The notes below the pieces were generated by a model. The model was not told the DNA's origin, ran no database searches, and saw only the letters and a program-made list of their open reading frames with translations. Made by a program: the position numbers and the translations under genes. From Stieleria marina (GTDB lineage Bacteria; Planctomycetota; Planctomycetia; Pirellulales; Pirellulaceae), in contig CP036526.1 in the NCBI GenBank assembly GCA_007741555.1, positions 7,884,700 to 7,948,699 of the forward strand: a stretch of DNA of 64,000 nt. Reading direction: 5' to 3'. Each line of letters begins with the position of its first letter. The first letter of the stretch is position 1. Of this stretch, positions 1 through 7,150 are shown piece by piece.

Positions 1-315
1 ACCGCCAATGGGCAGATCAACATCCCCGCAGCAACCAGAAATGCCGAAGAAACAGAAAGGGTCAAGTTCAGTCGCATGGTGTTTTTTAGGGGGTCGAATT
101 TTTTCTAGCCGCGATAGCAACAAACCGGGCCGCAGCAGTCGAACAAGTCCAAGAAACGAATCGCTGCTCGAGGCATCCGATCGCTGGAAAGACGACGACG
201 ACTATCGGATTCCAATTTCAAAAGCTCTAATGTAACCGATAACGAATGCCGTTTGCTTCGTCGCAAACGCATTTCATTCCTTTCCGTAACCCGGTTTTCA
301 ACGAGGCAAGCCGCT
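1..315. other. Non-coding lead-in without a supported gene
   Basis: No reading frame here looks like a real protein: the short open frames have low-complexity or arginine-rich translations and no recognisable domain. The only structure seen is a perfect 7-bp inverted repeat (CGTTTGC, 6-nt loop, GCAAACG) at 250-269, listed separately. The region probably holds the 3' end signals of an off-window gene and the promoter of the membrane-protein gene that starts at 316. Confidence 0.5.
250..269. terminator. Possible hairpin terminator
   Basis: Perfect 7-bp stem CGTTTGC/GCAAACG with a 6-nt loop. It is followed on the + strand by a pyrimidine-rich stretch, not a clean T run. It could end transcription from an upstream gene outside the window. 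Only the symmetry is seen; termination is inferred. Confidence 0.3.
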
Positions 316-873
316 ATGTCGATGGCTCCCAACAATCCATTCGAAAGCAATCAGCCTGGCTCCTCCAACGGTGGACCCGTGCAGCCCAAAAAAACCAACA
401 CCTGGCTGTGGGTGTTCGGCATCATCGGCGGTCTGGGACTGCTTGCGGTAATGGTCTGCTGCGGTGTGGGATACTACGGATACAGTAAGGGCACCCAGAT
501 GGTCGCCGACGAAATGAAAGGCCAACTGGCCGGGAATGCCGTCATCGAAGAAAACATCGGCGAAATCAATTCCATGTCGATGAACTTGTCAGCCGTGATC
601 GAAGAAGCCAAAAAGCAACAAGAAGCTGGCAACGACGGGGCGCCGCCATCCATGGTCTTTGACATCGAAGGCTCCAAGGGCTCCGGCCGCATCTTGATGA
701 AAAACGAACCCGGCGGACAACCCAATGAGGTCGAACTGGTGATGGCCGATGGATCGCGTCATACCATCCCACTTGAATCACCTTTGTTTCAGGCTGAGCC
801 GGAAGAATTCGACGACATGGACATCGATCTCGGTGAACCTGCTGAGACTCTTGAACCGGCAACCGTTCAGTAA
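316..873 (+). CDS. Small single-pass membrane protein, unknown function
   Basis: Predicted protein of 185 aa. A polar, Asn/Gly/Pro-rich N-terminus of about 28 residues leads into one hydrophobic segment (about 31-54) that contains a Cys-Cys pair near its end. A soluble region follows, with a helical Glu/Lys-rich stretch and a very acidic C-terminus. I start it at ATG 316 because a purine-rich AGG lies about 8 nt upstream and the frame before 316 is arginine-rich and non-conserved in appearance; an earlier TTG at 253 is possible. No family is recognised. It precedes the cyclophilin gene by 80 bp on the same strand, so co-transcription is possible but unproven. Confidence 0.7.
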   Translation: MSMAPNNPFESNQPGSSNGGPVQPKKTNTWLWVFGIIGGLGLLAVMVCCGVGYYGYSKGTQMVADEMKGQLAGNAVIEENIGEINSMSMNLSAVIEEAKKQQEAGNDGAPPSMVFDIEGSKGSGRILMKNEPGGQPNEVELVMADGSRHTIPLESPLFQAEPEEFDDMDIDLGEPAETLEPATVQ

Positions 874-894
874 GCCGGTTTGCATTGCTGTCGT

Positions 895-923
895 TTGACT
901 CGACCGCTCTCATTCTTTACCCA
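895..923 (+). promoter_or_regulatory. Candidate sigma-70-type promoter for the cyclophilin gene
   Basis: TTGACT (895-900), a 17-nt spacer, then TACCCA (918-923). The -35 is close to consensus, the -10 is poor. The position would give a roughly 20-25 nt leader before the ATG at 954, carrying a GAGGA Shine-Dalgarno. Pattern match only. Confidence 0.3.
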
Positions 924-953
924 TAAAAACACTTTTGAATTTTTGAGGACATC

Positions 954-1385
954 ATGAAAGTAGCTACCTTCGATACCGACAAGGGCATCATCAAGCTAGA
1001 ACTTTTCGACGACAAAACACCCAAGACGGTCGAGAACTTTGAAACGCTTTGCAGCAAAAACTACTACGACGGCTTGAAGTTTCACCGCGTCATCGCGGAC
1101 TTCATGATCCAAGGCGGTTGTCCGCAAGGCACCGGCACCGGCGGCCCCGGATACAAATTCGAAGATGAATTTCATCCCGAGCTCAAGCATGACGGACCTG
1201 GCGTATTGTCGATGGCCAACGCGGGCCCCAATACGAACGGCTCGCAGTTCTTCATCACTCACACAGCCACGCCGCACCTGAACGGCAAGCACAGTGTGTT
1301 TGGCAAAGTCATCGAAGGCCAAGATGTTGTTGACGCCATCGAAATGGGCGACATCATGAAAACGGTTACCGTGACCGAAGAGTAA
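954..1385 (+). CDS. ppiB: Peptidyl-prolyl cis-trans isomerase, cyclophilin type
   Basis: 143-aa single-domain cyclophilin that catalyses cis-trans isomerisation of Xaa-Pro bonds during folding. No signal peptide is present, so it is probably cytoplasmic. The family core is clear: [13 protein letters not shown] carries the catalytic Arg, followed by the [17 protein letters not shown] block and [12 protein letters not shown] near the C-terminus. The position equivalent to Trp121 of human CypA is His ([10 protein letters not shown]), as is common in cyclosporin-insensitive bacterial forms. ATG 954 has a good GAGGA Shine-Dalgarno about 6 nt upstream. The length is short but typical for compact planctomycete cyclophilins. 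The symbol follows the family and orthology was not tested. Confidence 0.93.
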   Translation: MKVATFDTDKGIIKLELFDDKTPKTVENFETLCSKNYYDGLKFHRVIADFMIQGGCPQGTGTGGPGYKFEDEFHPELKHDGPGVLSMANAGPNTNGSQFFITHTATPHLNGKHSVFGKVIEGQDVVDAIEMGDIMKTVTVTEE

Positions 1386-1518
1386 AATCGGTGCGTTGCC
1401 AATTTGAACGGCCACTTCAACGTCACGCATGAGCTTTTGCTCATCGCGACGGATCGTTGAAGAACGCGTTTGAATCTCGTGCGATGCTTGAATCAAAAAA
1501 TCGTGGAGTACCGATGAC

Positions 1519-2925
1519 GTGCGCGCGCGGAAATTTATCTCTCCGTTTGGAATAGCTCTAGCGGTCGCGATTGCTTGGCAGGTTGACCAACCGCAGCATG
1601 TCATCGCACAGGATATTCTGCCGGGCGAAACCGAAGCGCCGCCCAACGACGCCGATGGTCAAGTCGAAGTCGCGGCCAAGGTCGAAGTATCCCCGGCGAC
1701 CAGCGATGGACCGATTGCGGCCCGGTTGTACGACATCATGTTCGCGACCGGTTGGTTTCAAAACCACGACGTCGATGTCGACGAAGGTGTCGTGTTTCTC
1801 AGCGGAAACACGAACCTAATCGCCCACAGCGAGTGGGCCGAACAGACCGCCATGCGCACCAAAGACGTCGTGGCAGTGGTCAATCGTATCGAAATCAATC
1901 CCAAACCTCTGTGGGATCTCTCGCCTGCCCAAGCGTCATTGAAATCAATGCTGCGAAATTTCGTCGCTTCGGTTCCGCTAATTGCGGTCGCGCTGGCGGT
2001 GATTGCTCTGTTTTATCTCTTCGCAAAAATAGCGGCGACGATCACACGGCGGATCTTCAATCCCGAAAGCGACAGCAAATTGCTGCGGCAGGTCGTGGCG
2101 ACGGTCGTCGGTGTGGTTGTCTTTTTGATTGGACTTCACATCGCCCTAAGGATTTCCGGGCTCACGCGGCTCGCGACCACGCTATTGGGCGGAACAGGAT
2201 TGATCGGATTGGCGATCGGCTTCGCTTTTCGCGACATCGCAGAGAACTTTCTCTCCAGCATCCTGCTCAGCCTGAATCATCCGTTCCGTGTCGGTGACTT
2301 AATCGAGGTCGATGGGACGACAGGTTACGTTCGCAGAGTGACCACGCGAGCAACCATCTTGGCAACGTTTGAAGGCAACCAAGTTCAGATCCCCAACAGC
2401 ACGATCTACAAAGGCAAGATTACTAACTTCACGGCATCCCCCCTGCGTCGCCGTGACTTTGCCGTGGGCATCGGCTTCGATGATTCAGCTCAGCAGGCGC
2501 AAACTCTGATCATGGAAGTATTGCAAAATCACGAAGCGGTCGAAAAGGATCCGGAACCGACGGTATTGGTCGAATCTCTTGGCTCAGCGACAGTGAACTT
2601 GAAGTGCTTTTACTGGTTCAATCAAAAGAAGAATTCAGGCGGCAAAGTAAATAGCGTTCTGATCCGTCGCGTAAAACAGACGCTCAATGACAACGGCATT
2701 TCGATGCCTGACGAAGCTCGGGAATTGGTGTTTCCCGCGGATGTTCCGGTACGCATGATCGAACCGGATTCTCACACTACCGATGTCGCAACCATCACCA
2801 AGGTCAAAGCGTCCGAGCCTGAACTCTCCAGCGGCGAAGGCGACCTCGCCAGCGAAGAACAAGATGTGCAGACGGCCGTTTCGGCTGAAGAAACCGAAGA
2901 AGGCGAAAACATTTTGGAAGATTAA
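1519..2925 (+). CDS. MscS-family mechanosensitive channel with N-terminal BON-like domain
   Basis: 468 aa. A likely signal peptide (1-30) is followed by an acidic linker and a BON-like domain (about 66-127, ending VVAVVNRIEI). Two membrane helices (about 147-170 and 188-212) and the glycine/alanine-rich MscS pore helix (about 214-250, LGGTGLIGLAIGFAFRD) come next, then the beta domain (FRVGDLIEVDGTTGYV), the alpha/beta domain and an acidic tail of about 60 residues. It probably opens under membrane tension to release solutes during osmotic downshock. The start is a GTG at 1519 with GGAG 10 nt upstream; the ATG at 1514 is in another frame and hits a stop quickly. The BON part suggests contact with the outer envelope (inference). 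Confidence 0.9.
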   Translation: MRARKFISPFGIALAVAIAWQVDQPQHVIAQDILPGETEAPPNDADGQVEVAAKVEVSPATSDGPIAARLYDIMFATGWFQNHDVDVDEGVVFLSGNTNLIAHSEWAEQTAMRTKDVVAVVNRIEINPKPLWDLSPAQASLKSMLRNFVASVPLIAVALAVIALFYLFAKIAATITRRIFNPESDSKLLRQVVATVVGVVVFLIGLHIALRISGLTRLATTLLGGTGLIGLAIGFAFRDIAENFLSSILLSLNHPFRVGDLIEVDGTTGYVRRVTTRATILATFEGNQVQIPNSTIYKGKITNFTASPLRRRDFAVGIGFDDSAQQAQTLIMEVLQNHEAVEKDPEPTVLVESLGSATVNLKCFYWFNQKKNSGGKVNSVLIRRVKQTLNDNGISMPDEARELVFPADVPVRMIEPDSHTTDVATITKVKASEPELSSGEGDLASEEQDVQTAVSAEETEEGENILED

Positions 2926-3047
2926 GCGATTACATTGATCCCGTTCAGCGTGCAATTCTGAGCGTCCTGAGTTCAGCAAGCTTTGTTCGTCGTTTAATGT
3001 GCCTCGCCCAGTTTCAGTCTTCCAGCGGAGAGCGATCCCCAAACGAT

Positions 3048-4115
3048 ATGCCGGCCAACATAAAAGAACTGTTCGGGACCTGGTTCATCGGTGTTGTTGT
3101 CGGCACAGTCATCATCGCCGTCACATCGCCGCTATTTCTACGTAGCTATGCTCCACTAACCGTCGACTCTGTGCGCCAGGTCTACACGCTATCGCAAACG
3201 CCCCGCTATCGATGGCGCAGCGAAGGCTACGCGGATTCCGTAATTGGTCCGCTAGGCATGCCTGGCCGAAGCGATTTGCCAGCTACCAAGACGGATACTC
3301 TCCGCGTTGCGTTATGGGGAGATTCGCAAACTGAAGGAGTCGCGGTTTCCGACGCAGACAAAATCTACGCGCAATGCGAACGACAGAGCGTGGAGCGATT
3401 CACAGGGGACGAGTTCAAGCAAATGGTCGTGCTTCCGTTTGCACGCAGCGGCGAAGACGCTCATGACTGGGTGCCGCAAATGTCGCGCATCGATGAACAT
3501 CTCACTGTCGATGTGCACGTGTTTTTTATTGCAGAACTGGTCGACCTAGCCGCTGCAAATCAGTCACGAAGTAACGTGCAAGCAAACAACACCAAGTTTG
3601 CGTATTCAAATTATGCCCCCGCTTTTGTGATTCAAGCAGCACGAAACCTTTTCACTACGGGAGATGGTGCTCAACCGCGTCGACTTCGATTTTCGCTTGG
3701 CCCTACCCAAACGGTCTCCGCACCGCCGCCGCGAAAAGAGTTGACGCATGACCAAATCACCAAGGTCGATTGGCAAACGTCGATACACGCGATAACCGGC
3801 GGAACCACCAAACCGGTCGTCATTGTCTACGGCCCGGTCGTACCATCAATCGTGTCGGGAACAGTCGTCGCGATTGACGAACACGCAAACGAATTCGAGC
3901 GGATTAAACAAGCCGCTTTTTCCAACGGAGTCGTCGTCGTTGACGTTCGCGACGACTTATTGGACGCCGCCGGTCGCGGCAACTGGCCCCACGGATTTCA
4001 TAACGGACAGTTTGGCAGCGGACACCTGAACAAAATCGGAAATGAAATCGTTGCTCGCGGTATTCTCCGGGGCGTCAAACAAGTGATGCGACGCACTGAC
4101 CAAGGCTCCAACTAA
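3048..4115 (+). CDS. Membrane-anchored SGNH-hydrolase-like protein (AlgX/AlgJ-like role)
   Basis: 355 aa from ATG 3048 (an upstream ATG at 2997 would add 17 non-hydrophobic residues). One N-terminal membrane segment (about 8-30) tethers a periplasmic domain. The SGNH block I is visible as LWGDSQTEGV and block V as GSGHLNKIGNEI, giving the catalytic Ser and His. The gene ends 2 bp before an MBOAT acyltransferase gene. This SGNH/MBOAT arrangement is the known layout of systems that move acetyl groups across the membrane onto exopolysaccharides or cell-wall polymers, so the likely job is the periplasmic acetyl transfer or esterase step. Substrate is unknown. Confidence 0.8.
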   Translation: MPANIKELFGTWFIGVVVGTVIIAVTSPLFLRSYAPLTVDSVRQVYTLSQTPRYRWRSEGYADSVIGPLGMPGRSDLPATKTDTLRVALWGDSQTEGVAVSDADKIYAQCERQSVERFTGDEFKQMVVLPFARSGEDAHDWVPQMSRIDEHLTVDVHVFFIAELVDLAAANQSRSNVQANNTKFAYSNYAPAFVIQAARNLFTTGDGAQPRRLRFSLGPTQTVSAPPPRKELTHDQITKVDWQTSIHAITGGTTKPVVIVYGPVVPSIVSGTVVAIDEHANEFERIKQAAFSNGVVVVDVRDDLLDAAGRGNWPHGFHNGQFGSGHLNKIGNEIVARGILRGVKQVMRRTDQGSN

Positions 4116-4117
4116 GC

Positions 4118-5497
4118 ATGTTGTTTACGCAGTTGGAATTTCCGATCTTCTTTGCGATCATCTTGATCGCAGCTTGGTTGTCACGCGGACGTACGCTCCG
4201 AAACACGCTGTTGCTGGTCGCCAGCTATTACTTTTACGCGCATTGGGATTACCGATTTTGCGTGTTGCTGATGCTGTCGACGGCTGTCGACTTTGTGGTT
4301 GCAAAACAAATCCATCGCAGCGAAAACGAAGTGTTCCGTCGGCGCATGTTGCTGATCAGCTTGGTCATCAACCTTGGGATGCTCGGTTACTTCAAGTACT
4401 GCGATTTTTTCATTGCATCGGCTCGGCCGCTATTGCAAGCGTGCGGTCTCAGCGGTGAAACGCTCGGCATCATCTTGCCGGTCGGAATCTCGTTTTTCAC
4501 CTTCCAAACGCTCAGCTACACCATCGATGTGTACCGCCGCAAATTGGCGCCAACGAATAGCTTGCTGGACTTTGCATTGTTCGTGGCGTTCTTTCCGCAG
4601 TTGGTGGCAGGCCCAATCGTACGGGCCCGAGAATTGCTACCGCAGCTGGCCGCGGTCCCAAAGTTTTCGCGTCGACGAATGTACGGGGGAGCTCAGCAAA
4701 TGCTTCGTGGCGCTGCCAAAAAAATCTTGATCGCCGATCGATTGGGTGAAATGGTCGATGTCGTTTTTGCTGGACCGGAACTGTATAGCGGCTTGACCAT
4801 CTGGATCGCCGTGATCGCCTACGCCGGCCAGATCTACTACGACTTTGCTGGGTACAGCGATATCGCGATCGGTGCCGCCAAGATGCTGGGCTATCGGTTT
4901 CCGGCAAATTTTCGGCACCCGTATCTGGCGACTTCAATGGGCGATTTTTGGCACCGCTGGCACATGACGCTTTCGCGTTGGCTCCGTGACTATGTTTACG
5001 TTTCACTGGGTGGAAATCGAAACGGTCACTGGCAAACGTATCGCAACTTGCTACTAACGATGACGCTTGGTGGACTGTGGCACGGCGCGGCGTGGACGTT
5101 TTTGCTGTGGGGCCTTTGGCATGGCATTTCGTTGGCAATAGAAAAAGCCGGAGCGACGACGAAACGAATGCCACGTTTGCTTGGCTGGGTGATGACGATG
5201 TTCATTGTTCTGGTCGGATGGATCCTGTTTCGATGTGCAGGAGATCTTCCCCAAGCGACTGCGATGATTCAGCAGATGGCCACGTTCAGCAAAGGCATCG
5301 CTTGGTATCCGCCGCTCGCTATAGGAGCGATCGCCGTCATGGTGCTGGAACACTTGGCTTGGCGGACACCGCTGCGCAAAGCCATGCGACTGCCGTCCGA
5401 TCGCTGGTATTCGCCGATCGCCACGACGATCCTGTTGTGGGCTCTCGTGATTTATGCTCCGCAGCAGTTCAGCCCATTCGTCTATTTTCAGTTTTAG
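4118..5497 (+). CDS. MBOAT-family membrane O-acyltransferase (AlgI/DltB-like)
   Basis: 459-aa polytopic membrane protein with about ten hydrophobic segments. The MBOAT signature region is clear: DFWHRWHMTLSRWLRDYVY followed by LGGLWHGAAWTFLLWG, which contains the conserved catalytic His. An upstream block reads FFPQLVAGPIVRA. Members pass an acyl group, usually acetyl, through the membrane to a periplasmic partner. The length matches AlgI-type proteins. It is translated 2 bp after the SGNH gene, so the two form one transcription unit. I do not see alginate genes nearby, so the polymer is unlikely to be alginate from context alone. Confidence 0.93.
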   Translation: MLFTQLEFPIFFAIILIAAWLSRGRTLRNTLLLVASYYFYAHWDYRFCVLLMLSTAVDFVVAKQIHRSENEVFRRRMLLISLVINLGMLGYFKYCDFFIASARPLLQACGLSGETLGIILPVGISFFTFQTLSYTIDVYRRKLAPTNSLLDFALFVAFFPQLVAGPIVRARELLPQLAAVPKFSRRRMYGGAQQMLRGAAKKILIADRLGEMVDVVFAGPELYSGLTIWIAVIAYAGQIYYDFAGYSDIAIGAAKMLGYRFPANFRHPYLATSMGDFWHRWHMTLSRWLRDYVYVSLGGNRNGHWQTYRNLLLTMTLGGLWHGAAWTFLLWGLWHGISLAIEKAGATTKRMPRLLGWVMTMFIVLVGWILFRCAGDLPQATAMIQQMATFSKGIAWYPPLAIGAIAVMVLEHLAWRTPLRKAMRLPSDRWYSPIATTILLWALVIYAPQQFSPFVYFQF

Positions 5498-5591
5498 TTC
5501 TGTACCAAAGACGCTTCTTGCCAATCGATCGTAAAGCACTTCCGGTGCGCGACGCAAAATGTTTGCTCCAATCAGCGTGACGGCGATCACA

Positions 5592-6413
5592 TCACGACGC
5601 CTTTCTGATTTGGCTCCAATCGATTTGATGCTGTGTTGTGGTCACACGATAGAACGCCTGTCCCAAGGCGAGCATCACGCCCAGAGCAATGGCGGCGGCA
5701 ATCACAAACATGATCATGATTTGATACTTCACCGCTTGGATTGGTGGCGCCCCCGCCAGTAACTGTCCCGTCATCATGCCGGGAATGCTAACGATTCCCG
5801 CGACGGACATTGTGTTCAGGATCGGGATCATCGCCGTTCGTGCCGACGCGACAAAAACTTCGCGGCAGGCTTCCCACCGGGTCGCTCCCAGCGTCAAACG
5901 CATTTCCACTTCATCACGGCGGCTTTGCAAATCAGACAAGAATCGGTCCATGCCCAGCGAGATTCCCGTCAGTGAATTTCCCAGCACCATTCCCAGCAGT
6001 GGAATCAACACATGCGGACTATGCCAAGGCTGTGGTCGCACAATTAGCAAAACCGTCACCGCGGTCACCAGCCAGCTACTAACCCAGACCGCGAAGATTG
6101 CCGACGGATAAATACGGTCATAGCGATGGTCGATCCGACGCACCGCTGAGTAGCCGGCAATCACTGTCATGGCGCCGGCAAGTAATAGCACTGGCAGAGC
6201 ATTTGCCAATGCAAAAATCTGGTGCAGCACCAAGCCAAGTAAAAATAACTGCACCGTCATGCGAAGGGCTGCCCAGACAATCCGCTTCTCTAACCCCAGC
6301 TTCAAACGCCAAGAGATCACAGCGTTGACCAAGATCAGTGTCGCGGCCACACCAACGGACCACCACGAAAGTGCGATCGTTGCATTGGCCTGAGCGAAGA
6401 GAGCGAACATCAC
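5592..6413 (-). CDS. fetB: FetB-like ABC transporter permease (UPF0014 family)
   Basis: 273 aa with about seven hydrophobic helices and the family blocks SAVRRIDHRYDRIYPSA, RLTLGATRWEACREVF and GMMTGQLLAGAPPIQAVKYQ, characteristic of YbbM/FetB. In E. coli, FetAB exports iron and protects against oxidative stress. It follows the ATPase gene fetA by about 60 bp on the same strand, and the pair alone is enough to form a complete transporter. The start could be GTG 6413 or ATG 6410; no strong Shine-Dalgarno separates them. The substrate is inferred from the family. Confidence 0.9.
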   Translation of the reverse strand: MMFALFAQANATIALSWWSVGVAATLILVNAVISWRLKLGLEKRIVWAALRMTVQLFLLGLVLHQIFALANALPVLLLAGAMTVIAGYSAVRRIDHRYDRIYPSAIFAVWVSSWLVTAVTVLLIVRPQPWHSPHVLIPLLGMVLGNSLTGISLGMDRFLSDLQSRRDEVEMRLTLGATRWEACREVFVASARTAMIPILNTMSVAGIVSIPGMMTGQLLAGAPPIQAVKYQIMIMFVIAAAIALGVMLALGQAFYRVTTTQHQIDWSQIRKAS

Positions 6414-6475
6414 AAAACTGCAGAGGAGAAATTTAAAAGAACGCCATGGATCGTTCGTCGTTCCAGGGCGCTGGA

Positions 6476-7150
6476 CTACGTGGTTACCGAAGGCTGGGAT
6501 ACTTTGCCATTGGCAATGATCACTCGGCGGCCAGTGACTCTTTCAAGCTGTGCCGAATCATGACTGGTCCAAACAAACGCTCTCTCAGTTGCACCGGCCA
6601 TCCAATGGCCGACCAACTGTTCAAACTGTTGCACCGCTTCGGCATCCAACGAAGCCGTCGGTTCATCGAGCAGCAAGACGGCGGGGTCCAACTGAATCGC
6701 TCGCAGCAACGCGACAATCTGCTGCTCCCCCCCACTAAGCGTCGCGACGTCCTGATCTAATATCGACGCAGGTTTTCCCAACCCTTCAAACCAATCAGTC
6801 AAACGCGATTCATCGAAAGTCGTCTTGCAGGCCGTCAGAGTAAACGGGAGTTGCAAATTTTGTCGAACCGTTCCTGCCATCATCGCAGGTCGTTGATGCA
6901 AGTAGATCACGCGGCGACGATACTGGGGCATATCGCATACAGGGTCGCCTTGAAAAACCAACTTGCCACTGGACACCGGATCCAGTGCCGCTATCGCCCG
7001 CATCAACGTCGTCTTCCCACTGCCGCTGGCCCCAGCAAGCCCGATGCGATCACCCGATTGAACGGTCAAATTCAATTGATCCAATAACGCTTGATCCGTT
7101 CCCGGAATCAACCGCGTCAACTCGCAAATTTCGATCAATCGGTCTGGCAT
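6476..7150 (-). CDS. fetA: FetA-like ABC transporter ATP-binding protein
   Basis: 224-aa complete ABC ATPase with no membrane segment. Walker A is GASGSGKTTL, the Q-loop lies near YLHQRPAM, the signature is LSGGEQQ, Walker B is VLLLDEPTASLD and the H-loop is WTSHD. Its size and its permease neighbour match FetA (YbbL). Its ATG abuts the stop codon of hrpB with no intervening base, so it is almost certainly translationally linked to the helicase gene. It powers the FetB permease. Confidence 0.92.
   Translation of the reverse strand: MPDRLIEICELTRLIPGTDQALLDQLNLTVQSGDRIGLAGASGSGKTTLMRAIAALDPVSSGKLVFQGDPVCDMPQYRRRVIYLHQRPAMMAGTVRQNLQLPFTLTACKTTFDESRLTDWFEGLGKPASILDQDVATLSGGEQQIVALLRAIQLDPAVLLLDEPTASLDAEAVQQFEQLVGHWMAGATERAFVWTSHDSAQLERVTGRRVIIANGKVSQPSVTT

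Noticed and set aside
8..235. 75-codon open frame at the left edge
   Set aside because: Low-complexity Ser/Arg/Lys-rich translation, no Shine-Dalgarno and no recognisable domain.
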